From positions 1 to 60,433 of the forward strand of contig CACVAU010000090.1 in assembly GCA_902727915.1 (NCBI GenBank): a DNA stretch of 60,433 bases, in the 5' to 3' direction. A model generated the notes under the pieces. The model ran no database searches, was not told the origin of the DNA, and worked only from the letters and a program-made list of their open reading frames with translations. Below, in pieces: positions 17,291-26,685 of the stretch; the stretch's first letter is position 1; every line of letters starts with the position of its first letter. The stretch comes from an uncultured Sulfurovum sp. (GTDB lineage: Bacteria; Campylobacterota; Campylobacteria; Campylobacterales; Sulfurovaceae). The position numbers and the translations under genes were made by a program.

Positions 17291-17752
17291 TTGAAAAACT
17301 TTACATGGGTCTATCTTCTAACAATTGTAATTTTATTTGTATTTTTTTATTGGGAGGCTTCTCCTCTATCCAAACACTTAAATAATTGGCAAATTAATCT
17401 TAGTGCTTTTTTAAGTAGCTTAACACTTAATGAAAACTTGATGGAAGGTAACCGTATCTTTATTAGTAAAAGCCTAACCCTTGTTATTGATAAATCATGT
17501 AATGGTTTTATCCCTTATTTTTTCTTTTTAGCTTCAGTTCTTGCCTTTCCTTCTAACATCAAACACAAAATAAAATGGGCTTTTATAGGTTATATTGTAC
17601 TTTCACTATTGAATGTTTTTAGAATTTGGTTTATTACCCAATTTGTCATGCAAACTGAAAGTAACTTTTCATTCGCACATGATTATTTAGGAAATATTTT
17701 TCTTGTTATGAGTGGATTAATATTATTTGTCATCTTTATTAGAACTCGGTGA
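17291..17752 (+). CDS. Exosortase family protein, copy 1 (XrtH-like)
   Basis: The 153 residues form a four-segment membrane protein. The catalytic triad pattern of exosortase/archaeosortase is visible: Cys in DKSCNGF (about residue 74), Arg in LNVFRIW, and His in FAHDYLGN. Exosortases process proteins with C-terminal PEP-CTERM-like sorting tags at the membrane. Short length and sequence resemble the XrtH group. A TTG start is used, four bases after gspJ, so it reads as the last gene of the T2SS operon. No protein in this window carries a recognisable sorting tag. Its 3' end overlaps the opposing gene by 30 bases. Confidence 0.82.
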   Translation: MKNFTWVYLLTIVILFVFFYWEASPLSKHLNNWQINLSAFLSSLTLNENLMEGNRIFISKSLTLVIDKSCNGFIPYFFFLASVLAFPSNIKHKIKWAFIGYIVLSLLNVFRIWFITQFVMQTESNFSFAHDYLGNIFLVMSGLILFVIFIRTR

Positions 17753-18655
17753 AACATTAAGCTTATAACTTGTTTCTGTACATTGATCAAGTAAAATATT
17801 AAATTTTTCTACTATCGCTTTATGCTCTTTATAAACCTCTAAAGTATTCGATTTGGCTACCTTATCTAATGTTATGGCTAACACTTCTGGAGCATAAGCA
17901 AAATAACTTTGATTAATACCCAAGAGACGATTCACACTAATAATAGCTTGACTATAAAGTGCTTTTACTGTATTTTTTAAATCATATGTCTCTTCTTCAC
18001 TCTTCTCTTTATAAAAATCTTGAATTTCTTTTCCTGAGCCGTTTTTAATTAAATTTGTCAAATTTTTCATACGAAGATCAGAATTTTCTTTTAATTTTAT
18101 CATCACTTGCTCATGAAATAAACTACGCTGTTCTTCTTCTAAAGACAAATCTATATTCAATGTTTTTTTACTAATTTCTAACAGTTCATTCTCATCTTTT
18201 TGAATTACTTGTAGATAAATTTTTTTAGGATCTAAAGGATAATTCTGAAGCAGTATATTTTTTGTATTAAGATTTTCACACTGCATTGATCTAAGATAAA
18301 TCGTATAAAGTCTAATATTCATAATATATTTTATAAGATTATAATCTTCAGACATCAATGACTTTAGACCTTTTAAAGTGTGTTGATGATGTGCATTTAC
18401 TATTTGACTATTTGATATTAATTGATTATGCGCTACTAACTTATAAATAAAACCTTCTATATTAGAATACGTTTTTCCTTCAAATTGACTCATAAAAGGT
18501 TTCTCTTCAGCCAAATATAAAGAGAGTAATTTGCTAAATTTTTTGTCTTTTTCAATTTTTTCAACATAACTTGTATTTAAAGTTTCCAAAAATAAATTTT
18601 TATCTGCTTGTACAAATAAAGTTAATATTAATATGGATAATAATTTATTTTTCAT
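17723..18655 (-). CDS. Exported protein of unknown function between the two exosortases
   Basis: The 310-residue protein has a short signal peptide (MKNKLLSILILTLFVQA). The mature protein is almost wholly helical, Leu/Lys/Glu-rich, with two lone cysteines (MQCEN and DQCTE) that could pair in the periplasm. No domain is recognised. It faces both exosortase genes and overlaps the first by 30 bases. It has no C-terminal membrane tag, so it is not an evident exosortase substrate. Coding status is supported by its length, the signal peptide and a site (GAGAAAT) before the ATG. Confidence 0.65.
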   Translation of the reverse strand: MKNKLLSILILTLFVQADKNLFLETLNTSYVEKIEKDKKFSKLLSLYLAEEKPFMSQFEGKTYSNIEGFIYKLVAHNQLISNSQIVNAHHQHTLKGLKSLMSEDYNLIKYIMNIRLYTIYLRSMQCENLNTKNILLQNYPLDPKKIYLQVIQKDENELLEISKKTLNIDLSLEEEQRSLFHEQVMIKLKENSDLRMKNLTNLIKNGSGKEIQDFYKEKSEEETYDLKNTVKALYSQAIISVNRLLGINQSYFAYAPEVLAITLDKVAKSNTLEVYKEHKAIVEKFNILLDQCTETSYKLNVSPSSNKDDK

Positions 18656-18838
18656 ATTTCTCTTTTTAAAATTAATTTTATTATTTTATGTAATTTTAAC
18701 TTAATAAACAATAATTAACATTTAAATTTTAAAATATGTTATTAATACTTTTAAACAATAAGTAATTTCTACACTTTTTTTAGATAAAATAAATTTAATA
18801 AAAAATAATTAATATATTTTCTTAAGGTTTATTTTATA

Positions 18839-19363
18839 ATGAAAAAATTTCTCTTTACATATTGGATAGGTATCATTCTACTTTTTGCATTATTCTACTG
18901 GGAGTATTCACCTATTAGTAACATCATCAATAATTATCAAACAAACTTAACCTCATTACTCACCTCATTTTCCCTAGAAGAGGGAATCATGGAAGCACAT
19001 CGAATTTTTATTACAGAACATTACGCCTTAGTCATTGAAAAGGCTTGTAATGGTATGGTACCTTTTCTCTTTTTCTTGGCATCAATTTTGGCTTTTCCAT
19101 CTAGCATAATACATAAAATTAAATGGGCAATTATGGGCTACTTATTTATTTCAGCCATGAATGTTTTTAGAATTTGGTTTGTAACCCAACTGGTGATGCA
19201 ATCTAAAAACAATTTCTCTTTAGCACATGATTATTTGGGTAATGCACTATTAATTCTAACAGGTCTCATACTCTTTACCTCTTTTATAAAAACTAGAAAT
19301 AAAACACAAGAGGCTAAAGAAGTTGTAACTCAAACAAAACAAACTTTACACAGAACACTCTAA
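18839..19363 (+). CDS. Exosortase family protein, copy 2 (XrtH-like)
   Basis: This 174-residue paralogue of the protein at 17291 has Cys in EKACNGM, Arg in MNVFRIW and His in LAHDYLGN in the same spacing. The core from the Cys to the His motif is very similar in both, so duplication is likely. It differs by an ATG start, its own A/T-rich upstream region and a C-terminal Lys/Thr-rich extension of about 20 residues. It probably has its own promoter and may respond to different conditions or substrates. Confidence 0.82.
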   Translation: MKKFLFTYWIGIILLFALFYWEYSPISNIINNYQTNLTSLLTSFSLEEGIMEAHRIFITEHYALVIEKACNGMVPFLFFLASILAFPSSIIHKIKWAIMGYLFISAMNVFRIWFVTQLVMQSKNNFSLAHDYLGNALLILTGLILFTSFIKTRNKTQEAKEVVTQTKQTLHRTL

Positions 19364-19422
19364 ACTCCTACTGACTGAAAATCTGATATAATATTTCCTA
19401 TTTACATAAATTAGGAAACATT

Positions 19423-20172
19423 ATGACCGTAACCAAATACTCTGCAAGTGGCAATGACTTTATTATTATTATCCGGAAAAAACACAAGGACCGTTCTAAA
19501 TTAGCAAAACGTCTTTGCCATAGACAAAATGGAGTGGGTGCAGATGGATTGGTTGTTGTAAGACCCCATCAAGAATATGACTTTGAATGGGACTTTTACA
19601 ATGCAGATGGTAGCCAAGCAACCATGTGTGGTAATGCTTCACGTGCTGTTGCACACTTTGCCATGGAGAAAGGTATCTCACAAGATGGTCAAGCAGAATT
19701 TTTAACAGGAGCTGGTGCTATTACAGCTAACGTCAATGGCAATTATGTTACTACAGACATGACAAAACCCATAAGATTAAGTACAGAACTTGAAGAGGAT
19801 GGTCAAAACTGGTGGTTTATTGACACAGGTGTTCCTCATATTGTTGGTATCCGTGAGAATATTGATAACTTTGACATAGAACAAGCCAAGCGCTTACGTA
19901 AAAAGTTTAATGCTAATGTTAATATCTGTCAAATTCAAGATGAAGAGACCTTATATGTACGGACATTTGAACGAGGAGTAGAGGATGAAACCTTAGCTTG
20001 TGGTACAGGGATGGTTGCCTGTTTCATTCGTGCTAATGATGAAGAACTGGTTAATGATGATGTTAAAGTATTTCCAAAATCTGGTGATGAACTATACATA
20101 TCATTAGAAGAAGATATCTATCGATTTGCTGGAGAAGTGAAGAAGACTTTTGTGGCTGAAACCATTGACTAA
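19423..20172 (+). CDS. dapF: Diaminopimelate epimerase
   Basis: The 249-residue enzyme has both active-site cysteines: NADGSQATMCGNASRA and ETLACGTGMVA. The N-terminal KYSASGNDFIII is the family hallmark. DapF converts LL- to meso-diaminopimelate for lysine and peptidoglycan in the cytoplasm. It appears to have its own promoter (ATATAATATT upstream). The next gene starts 71 bases later, after a weak hairpin. Confidence 0.96.
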   Translation: MTVTKYSASGNDFIIIIRKKHKDRSKLAKRLCHRQNGVGADGLVVVRPHQEYDFEWDFYNADGSQATMCGNASRAVAHFAMEKGISQDGQAEFLTGAGAITANVNGNYVTTDMTKPIRLSTELEEDGQNWWFIDTGVPHIVGIRENIDNFDIEQAKRLRKKFNANVNICQIQDEETLYVRTFERGVEDETLACGTGMVACFIRANDEELVNDDVKVFPKSGDELYISLEEDIYRFAGEVKKTFVAETID

Positions 20173-20243
20173 ATAACACAATTTATACACAATTATTATG
20201 TTAGAATAATTGCTTTACCAATAGATAAGAAGGAAAAAATAAA

Positions 20244-21056
20244 ATGAAAAAAATACTCACTCTCTTAGCCTTAACAACTTTATTATTATCAGCTAAAACA
20301 CTTGTTACCGTTAATGGTCATAAAATTACCGATGCTCTGTTAGCTGAAAGTTATCATCAACTTGATGATCAGCAAAAAAATAATCTTCTCAATCAACTCA
20401 TTAAAGAAGAAGTTATTTATGCCAATTTATTAGCTACTTCGATTGTCAATAATAATCAATTTCAACAAGCTTTTAACCAGCAAAAAGATTTAATTGAACA
20501 ACAATATGGGAAAACCTTAAATGCTGAACAACTTAGAAGTATTAAGGGTTCAATTGCTGTGTCACTCTATCAACAACAAGAGTTTGAAAAAGCTGTAGTT
20601 TCCAGTAATGAAGTTAAAAACTTTTATCAAAATAATGCTGATAAATTTACCTTCCCAAACTCTGTAGAAATAGCCAATATTATTATTCAAGATGAAGCTT
20701 CTGCAAAAAATATTTTAGCATCATTAAAAAGCTCCACTAACTTAGATGAAGACTTTCTAAATGCTGCAAAAGCACAAAAACAACATGGATACATGGGATG
20801 GTTTGGTAGAGAGTCAATGCCTACTAATCTTTTTGATAAAGCCTATAAATATAAAGTCAAAAGTTTACTAAATACACCTGTAAAAACTAAACATGGCTAC
20901 AACGTTGTTTATCTATTAAATAAAAAACGTGCTGGTAAACTTACCTATAAAGAAGCACAACCCAAAATTGAACAAATGTTAAAACAGCAACAAGTAATGG
21001 AGAAACTAAAATCTAAGGTTGAAAACCTTTATAATAATGCCCAGATTTTTTACTAA
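20244..21056 (+). CDS. Periplasmic PpiC-type peptidyl-prolyl isomerase
   Basis: The 270-residue protein has a signal peptide (to about residue 17), a SurA-like N-terminal helical region and a parvulin domain (about 125-230) with EIANIIIQDE, GYMGWFGRESMP and PVKTKHGYNVVYLLNKK. It resembles the Campylobacter PEB4/Cj0596-type chaperone-isomerase that helps outer-membrane protein folding. AAGAAGGAA precedes the ATG. It ends at a strong hairpin shared with lspA. Confidence 0.88.
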   Translation: MKKILTLLALTTLLLSAKTLVTVNGHKITDALLAESYHQLDDQQKNNLLNQLIKEEVIYANLLATSIVNNNQFQQAFNQQKDLIEQQYGKTLNAEQLRSIKGSIAVSLYQQQEFEKAVVSSNEVKNFYQNNADKFTFPNSVEIANIIIQDEASAKNILASLKSSTNLDEDFLNAAKAQKQHGYMGWFGRESMPTNLFDKAYKYKVKSLLNTPVKTKHGYNVVYLLNKKRAGKLTYKEAQPKIEQMLKQQQVMEKLKSKVENLYNNAQIFY

Positions 21057-21066
21057 ATTCAATAAA

Positions 21067-21093
21067 AATTAAAAGCCATCTAGGCTTTTAATT
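21067..21093. terminator. Bidirectional terminator between the isomerase gene and lspA
   Basis: Perfect 11-bp stem AATTAAAAGCC with GGCTTTTAATT, 5-base loop, and a T-rich tail in the rightward direction. It includes the lspA stop codon. Confidence 0.75.
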
Positions 21094-21559
21094 TCTTCTC
21101 TCTTCTATATTCTAAAAATGCTGTTAACAAAATAATAGCAACCCCAATATCAATCATTACATCAGCATAATTAAAAACAGCAAAATCAAAACCACAATGC
21201 CAAGCAACATAGTCTACCACACCTTCATGAAGAAAGCGATCATAAACATTACCTAAAGCACCACCCACTATCAGTCCTAAAGCAAATGCATATTGTTTTA
21301 AATATCCTTCATAAAAGACATAAGCAATAATTACTGTAATTAAAACCAATTGTATCCATTTTAAATTGTCACCTAAAAAGGCCAACATAGAAAAAGCAAC
21401 ACCCCTATTATAAAAAAGTTCTAAATTAATACAAGAACCTTCCATAATAACAGCATACTCAACACCAGCAACAGCATCCATTGCCCAGTTCTTAATCCCT
21501 TGATCAATCACAAATGTTCCAACCACTACCAATACAAAAATCATTATATGACGCATCAT
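21080..21559 (-). CDS. lspA: Lipoprotein signal peptidase (signal peptidase II)
   Basis: The 159-residue protein has four membrane segments and the conserved blocks NRGVAFSM, GGALGNVYDRFLHEGVVDY and FNYADVMIDIG. The two catalytic aspartates are in the last two blocks. It cleaves signal peptides of prolipoproteins, of which this window encodes at least four. Its first base is the last base of the glmM stop codon, so the two are translated from one transcript. Confidence 0.95.
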   Translation of the reverse strand: MMRHIMIFVLVVVGTFVIDQGIKNWAMDAVAGVEYAVIMEGSCINLELFYNRGVAFSMLAFLGDNLKWIQLVLITVIIAYVFYEGYLKQYAFALGLIVGGALGNVYDRFLHEGVVDYVAWHCGFDFAVFNYADVMIDIGVAIILLTAFLEYRREKKLKA

Positions 21560-22896
21560 TACATTAATGCCTTTTTAAAGAAAGAAACTGTTTTATCCAT
21601 CATTTTATGTAGCTTCGCTTGTTCTCTACCTTCAAGTAAAATGCGCATTAAATTTTCTGTTCCTGAATAACGAACAAGATGTCGCATTCCAGCAGCTTCA
21701 ATCTCAGAAAAAAGCTCTTTAACCCCTGTAATTTCATGAATTGGAATTTTATGAGAAATTTTAATATTCACTAACTCTTGAGGATATAAGTCAAATATAT
21801 TAAAAGCTTCTGAGGCAGTTTTATTGGTTTCTATCATATAGGCAAAAGCTTGTAAACCAGAAACCAGTCCATCTCCTGTTTTAGCAAAATCAGAAAAAAT
21901 AACATGCCCACTCTGCTCTCCACCAAAATTTGAACCAACTTTTTTCATCACTTCAAGTACATACTTGTCACCAACATCTGAACGTTCTAGTGTTAAGCCA
22001 TGGGAAGCCAAATAATCTTCTAAGCCTTGATTACTCATTACCGTTGCAACTACTTTATCATTTGCTAACTTTTTTTCATTTTTTAAATGAATTGCTAAGG
22101 CACCAATCAGTTTATCACCATCGACCACCTCACCTTTATTGTCAACAATCACAATTCTATCTGCATCACCATCTAAAGCAATACCCACATCAGCACGTGT
22201 TTCAATCACTCTTTTTGCTAATGCCTCTGGATGTGTTGCACCACAATTCGTATTAATATTATAACCATCTGGTTCATTAGAAAGCACAATCACTTCAGCA
22301 CCGAGTTCACGTAATACGGTAGGTGCTACAATATAAGCAGCCCCATTAGAACAATCTACCACAATACGCTTTCCATAAAGTGAAAACTTTTTTGGGAAAG
22401 AATTTTTAATATGAACTATGTAACGTCCAATGACATCATCAATACGTACTGAACGACCTATCTCTTTTTTCGTAACAAAAGCACTCTCTATCTCATCCAT
22501 ATCATGAAATATCTCTTCAATCTCAGCTTCACAGTTTTTATTCAGTTTATTACCTTCTGAACCAAAAAATTTGATTCCGTTATCGTAATAAGGATTATGA
22601 GAAGCCGTTATCATAATTCCAGCATCACAACGCATATTTTCAGTAATGAATGCAATCGCTGGTGTGGGCATAGGTCCAATCTGAATAACATCAAACCCCA
22701 CAGAAGTCAATCCTGAAACCAAAGCATTTTCAATCATGTATCCTGAACGACGTGTATCTTTACCTACTAAAATTTTATTATATTTACTTGTTTTTTTTAA
22801 ATGTATTCCTGCTGCAATGGCTAAACGCATAACATTCATGGCATTGAGTTTTCCCCCAGCCAATCCACGTACACCATCAGTTCCAAATAGTTCCAT
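21559..22896 (-). CDS. glmM: Phosphoglucosamine mutase
   Basis: The 445-residue enzyme has the N-terminal LFGTDGVRG, the phosphoserine loop [16 protein letters not shown] (about 98-113), the metal loop DGDADR (about 240) and the C-terminal phosphate site RYSGTEN. It converts glucosamine-6-phosphate to glucosamine-1-phosphate for UDP-GlcNAc. The glmM-lspA pairing is characteristic of the phylum. Confidence 0.97.
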   Translation of the reverse strand: MELFGTDGVRGLAGGKLNAMNVMRLAIAAGIHLKKTSKYNKILVGKDTRRSGYMIENALVSGLTSVGFDVIQIGPMPTPAIAFITENMRCDAGIMITASHNPYYDNGIKFFGSEGNKLNKNCEAEIEEIFHDMDEIESAFVTKKEIGRSVRIDDVIGRYIVHIKNSFPKKFSLYGKRIVVDCSNGAAYIVAPTVLRELGAEVIVLSNEPDGYNINTNCGATHPEALAKRVIETRADVGIALDGDADRIVIVDNKGEVVDGDKLIGALAIHLKNEKKLANDKVVATVMSNQGLEDYLASHGLTLERSDVGDKYVLEVMKKVGSNFGGEQSGHVIFSDFAKTGDGLVSGLQAFAYMIETNKTASEAFNIFDLYPQELVNIKISHKIPIHEITGVKELFSEIEAAGMRHLVRYSGTENLMRILLEGREQAKLHKMMDKTVSFFKKALM

Positions 22897-23052
22897 TAAA
22901 TTCTCCTAAAAATTGAAGCACAATTCTAACACAGAAAAGATGAATTGGTGTTAAGCCTACCCCAAGGGAATAGCCTAAGCCAAACGCGATATAATACAAT
23001 CATTTAAAAATCACATCCCGTTACGTATTACAGGATGATAAAAAGGTTAGTT

Positions 23053-24867
23053 TTGAGTGAAAATTTAATAGGGTACATTGATGACCTAGGAAACATTATC
23101 GATACACAAAGTGCAGGAGAAAATCCAGACGCACAAGCCATTGAATATGACAATTCAAAAGCTTCTTTAGAGATTGTAAGACACTCTACAGCACACCTAA
23201 TGGCACAAGCCATTACCGAACTGTATACCAATGCAAAATTTTTCGTAGGGCCAACAGTTGATGAAGGTTTCTACTACGACTTTAGAGTAGACGAAAAAAT
23301 TGGTGAAGAAGACTTGAAGAAAATTGAAAAGCAAATGAAAATGCTTATCAAGAAAAAATACAAAATTGACAAGTACGAAATGACTAAGGCAGAAGCTTTA
23401 GAAAAGTTTGCCAATGATGACTTAAAACAAGCAGTACTCACTAAAATACCAGATGGTGTTATTTCCGTGTACAAACAAGGTGACTTTGAAGATCTATGTC
23501 AAGGACCTCATGTTCCGGCACTTAGATTTTTACACAACTTCAAACTAACGCGTGTAGCTGGTGCTTACCTTGGTGGTGATGAAAAAGCTGAAATGTTAAC
23601 CCGTATTTATGGAATTGCTTTTGCTGACAAAGAGTCATTAAAAGATTATCTTAAAATGATGGAAGAAGCTAAAAAGCGTGACCATAGAAAAATTGGTGCA
23701 GAGATGGGTCTTTTCATGTTTGATGAAGAGTCTGGAGCTGGTCTACCATTTTGGATGCCACAAGGAACCAAACTTAGACAAAAACTTGAAACCATTTTAC
23801 ACAAAGCACACCGTAAAAGAGGTTACCAACAAGTACGTGGTCCAGAAATTTTAAAATCTGACATGTGGAGAACTTCTGGTCACTATGCCTGTTATGGTGA
23901 CAACATGTACCTTACTACTGTTGATGATCATGAGTATGGGGTTAAACCGATGAACTGTATTGGTCATATTCAGATTTTTAAGCAAACTGGAAAGTCTTAC
24001 CGTGACTTACCACTAAAGTATTATGAATATGGTGTGGTTCACCGTCATGAGAAGTCTGGTGCTTTACATGGTTTACTTAGAGTACGTGAATTTACCCAAG
24101 ATGATGCACACATTTTCTGTACACCAGCGCAAATTGCAGGTGAAGTTATTGAGATTATTGAATTTGTTGACTCAGTGATGAAACTCTTTAACTTTGACTA
24201 TACCATGGAAGTAGCTACTAAACCAGAAAAAGCAATCGGAGAAGATGCTGTTTGGGACTTGGCAACACAAGGACTAAAAGATGCACTTGATGAAAATAAT
24301 CTTCCATATACCATTGATGAAGGTGGTGGAGCATTTTATGGGCCAAAAATTGACATCAAAATTACCGATGCCATTGGAAGAAAGTGGCAATGTGGTACGG
24401 TTCAAGTAGACTTTAACCTACCAGAGCGTTTTGAAGTAGAATATGTCGATGAAGATAATACACGTAAACAACCTGTCATGATTCACCGTGCGATTCTTGG
24501 TTCATTTGAGCGTTTTATTGCTGTTCTTACTGAACATTATGCTGGTGAGTTCCCACTCTTCTTAGCACCTACACAAGTTATTTTTGTGCCTATTTCAGAT
24601 GTTCATGTAACCTATGCTAAAACGCTTCAAGCTGAACTCCTAGACATCGACATCGACTGTGAAATCTATGATAAAAATGACTCACTGAACAAAAGAGTAC
24701 GAAATGCAGAGAAGCAAAGAGTACCTTATGTTGTCATTGTAGGGGATGAAGAAGTTCAAAACAAAAGCGTCGCATTGAGAAATAGACGAACAAAAGAGCA
24801 GTATAACCTTTCTTTTGATGAATTTATGGTAGAATTGAGTCAACAATTAAGTGAAGGTAAAATTTGA
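23053..24867 (+). CDS. thrS: Threonyl-tRNA synthetase
   Basis: The 604-residue enzyme lacks an N-terminal TGS domain, as in Campylobacter ThrS of about 600 residues. It has the editing domain with HSTAHLMAQA and a later CQGPHVP. The class II core has motif 2 YYEYGVVHRHEKSGALHGLLRVREF (about 320-345) and zinc ligands MNCIGH plus later histidines; the anticodon domain is C-terminal. I prefer the TTG at 23053, with AAAAGG six bases before it, over an in-frame ATG at 23035 that lacks a spaced site. infC overlaps the end. Confidence 0.95.
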   Translation: MSENLIGYIDDLGNIIDTQSAGENPDAQAIEYDNSKASLEIVRHSTAHLMAQAITELYTNAKFFVGPTVDEGFYYDFRVDEKIGEEDLKKIEKQMKMLIKKKYKIDKYEMTKAEALEKFANDDLKQAVLTKIPDGVISVYKQGDFEDLCQGPHVPALRFLHNFKLTRVAGAYLGGDEKAEMLTRIYGIAFADKESLKDYLKMMEEAKKRDHRKIGAEMGLFMFDEESGAGLPFWMPQGTKLRQKLETILHKAHRKRGYQQVRGPEILKSDMWRTSGHYACYGDNMYLTTVDDHEYGVKPMNCIGHIQIFKQTGKSYRDLPLKYYEYGVVHRHEKSGALHGLLRVREFTQDDAHIFCTPAQIAGEVIEIIEFVDSVMKLFNFDYTMEVATKPEKAIGEDAVWDLATQGLKDALDENNLPYTIDEGGGAFYGPKIDIKITDAIGRKWQCGTVQVDFNLPERFEVEYVDEDNTRKQPVMIHRAILGSFERFIAVLTEHYAGEFPLFLAPTQVIFVPISDVHVTYAKTLQAELLDIDIDCEIYDKNDSLNKRVRNAEKQRVPYVVIVGDEEVQNKSVALRNRRTKEQYNLSFDEFMVELSQQLSEGKI

Positions 24868-25421
24868 GTAGACAAAATAACAAGAACAACCGAGGTAGAA
24901 AAAAGCCAGACGACACCATTATGAATGATAAGATTCGTGCCTATGAACTCCGAGTTCTAGGTGCCGAGGGTGAACAAATGGGTATTTTGTCTCGTGATGA
25001 AGCACTTCAAATTGCTGATGATAAAGGACTAGATTTAGTACTGGTTTCACCAGAAGCAAAACCACCTGTAGCCAAGATGATGGACTACGGTAAGTTTAAG
25101 TATGAGCAAGAAAAGAAGAAAAAAGAAGCAAGAAAGAACCAAAAAATCATTGATGTAAAAGAAGTTAAATTCTCTTGTAAAATTGCTGATGGTGATATTG
25201 CTTACAAAGTTAAACATGCTATTGAATTCTTAGAAGCTGGAAAACATGTTAAATTAAGAGTATTTTTACGTGGTAGAGAAATGGCAAACCCAGAATGGGG
25301 TGTGGATGTACTGAACCGTGTATGGCCAATGCTTTCAGAAGTTGGTGTTTTAGAACAAGATGCTAAACGTGATGGTCGTTATGTGAACATGTATGTAACA
25401 CCTCAAAAGAAATTTTTATAA
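24864..25421 (+). CDS. infC: Translation initiation factor IF-3
   Basis: The 185-residue protein has an N-terminal domain (INDKIRAYELRVLG-like segment, residues about 21-35), a Lys-rich linker near 75-95, and a C-terminal domain with VKEVKFSCKIADGDIAYKVKHA. IF-3 guards start-codon choice on the 30S subunit. The start is TTG, overlapping the thrS stop (TTGA), with GAAGG six bases upstream. A non-AUG start is common in infC and is linked to autoregulation through IF-3's own start-codon discrimination. Confidence 0.95.
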   Translation: MSRQNNKNNRGRKKPDDTIMNDKIRAYELRVLGAEGEQMGILSRDEALQIADDKGLDLVLVSPEAKPPVAKMMDYGKFKYEQEKKKKEARKNQKIIDVKEVKFSCKIADGDIAYKVKHAIEFLEAGKHVKLRVFLRGREMANPEWGVDVLNRVWPMLSEVGVLEQDAKRDGRYVNMYVTPQKKFL

Positions 25422-25467
25422 CAATAAGTATTTCAAATAATATAATATTTTAAAGAACTAAAAAAAT

Positions 25468-25965
25468 TTAGGGAATAATAACAACAACCGTACCATTCGT
25501 TGTCTGTTCCCAAACTTCATCCATATCATCATTTGACATGGCAATACATCCTTCTGTCCAATCAATTAATACATTCATCCAATCTCCATAAGGAGAAAGT
25601 GACCATGAAGGTGGTGTTCCATGAATCATAATCATCCCTCCAGCACTTTGTCCTAAAGTTTTGGCATGGGCTTTATCTTTCGCATTAGGATAAGACACAT
25701 GTAGTGACTTATAATAATCATTAGAAAATTGTCGATAATCTAAAAGATAGGCACCCTCTGGTGTTTTCATATCTCCCTCAACCTCTTTATGCCCCACAGG
25801 AACTCTCCCTAAAGTTATGTGGTATTTATTAAAAATTTCACCATTTTGTGACAAATAAAGCATACGCGTTGATTTCTTTACAATAACTTTATCAGCCATC
25901 ACCATACCCTCAGCCACAATCGAAACTGTCCCCAATATAAACACCAAAACAAAGTGTAAAATCAT
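25468..25965 (-). CDS. L,D-transpeptidase family protein (ErfK/YbiS/YafK type)
   Basis: The 165-residue exported protein has a signal peptide (to about residue 20) and a YkuD-type catalytic domain filling the rest. The active-site pattern is IMIHGTP, then DWTEGCIAMSN with the catalytic Cys. Enzymes of this type form 3-3 cross-links in peptidoglycan, attach Braun-type proteins, or trim tripeptides. The exact role is not evident. It follows coaE directly. Confidence 0.88.
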   Translation of the reverse strand: MILHFVLVFILGTVSIVAEGMVMADKVIVKKSTRMLYLSQNGEIFNKYHITLGRVPVGHKEVEGDMKTPEGAYLLDYRQFSNDYYKSLHVSYPNAKDKAHAKTLGQSAGGMIMIHGTPPSWSLSPYGDWMNVLIDWTEGCIAMSNDDMDEVWEQTTNGTVVVIIP

Positions 25966-26564
25966 TATTTTCCCTTATAATTACTAATTATTTTATCTTT
26001 TACTTTATCACAGAGGAGCTGAAGTGCCTTAATATCTCCTCTATTATCAATTAAATAGGTCGCTTTCTGTTTCTTTTCTTCTATGCTCATCTGTGCGTTA
26101 ATACGTTTTACTGCTTCTTCTGAAAAACTATCATCACGTTGAATTAAACGTTCCAACTGTAACGCTTCAGGAATATAAACAACAATACTCTCTTTAATAG
26201 GATAACGACTTGTCTCAAAAAATAAAGGTATATCTACTAAATAAGGCTTTTTATGCTTATCCAAAGCCAAAGACTTTTTCTCAATTTCACTAAAAATAAG
26301 AGGATGCAACAAAGCTTCTAAACGTAACTTTTCTTTTTTATTTCCAAAGATTAATGTTCCTAATTTCTTACGTATCACTTTTCCTTCATAAAGATATTCT
26401 TTACCAAATAAATCACCTATCTTTTCAGCATGTACTTCAAGCATATTATGTGCTATCTTGTCAGCATCAATAATTTCAAAACCATAGCCTTGAAATATCT
26501 TTGCCACAGTACTTTTTCCTGTGGCAATCCCTCCTGTTAAAACAACTGCGTAGTCAAATGCCAT
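25965..26564 (-). CDS. coaE: Dephospho-CoA kinase
   Basis: The 199-residue P-loop kinase has Walker A LTGGIATGKSTV (about 8-19), DADKIAH, a lid with RRDDSF-like IQRDDSFSEEAVKR, and a C-terminal LIDNRGD. It performs the last step of CoA synthesis. The ATG at 26564 is preferred over an in-frame one at 26618 because GGAAGGAG stands directly before it. It overlaps the next gene's ATG by one base. Confidence 0.95.
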   Translation of the reverse strand: MAFDYAVVLTGGIATGKSTVAKIFQGYGFEIIDADKIAHNMLEVHAEKIGDLFGKEYLYEGKVIRKKLGTLIFGNKKEKLRLEALLHPLIFSEIEKKSLALDKHKKPYLVDIPLFFETSRYPIKESIVVYIPEALQLERLIQRDDSFSEEAVKRINAQMSIEEKKQKATYLIDNRGDIKALQLLCDKVKDKIISNYKGK

Positions 26565-26685
26565 ATTACTCCTTCCTATCAAAAGATATTTTACAATATT
26601 CTTTATTGATTTCATCAACTCAATTTATTTTTCTTTTATTTTGAATAGTAGTATAATTTCAAGGTATAAAACTTCAAGGACTTCT

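Noticed and set aside
17723..18655. The protein between the exosortases as their substrate
   Set aside because: Its C-terminus is polar (SPSSNKDDK) with no membrane helix or basic end, so no sorting tag is visible.
20190..20212. Terminator after dapF
   Set aside because: CAATTATT/AATAATTG is A/T-only with no T run after it, too weak to call.
22935..22985. Repeated TAAGCC motifs upstream of thrS
   Set aside because: Only two short imperfect copies, with no stable fold or known operator; T-box elements are not expected in this phylum.
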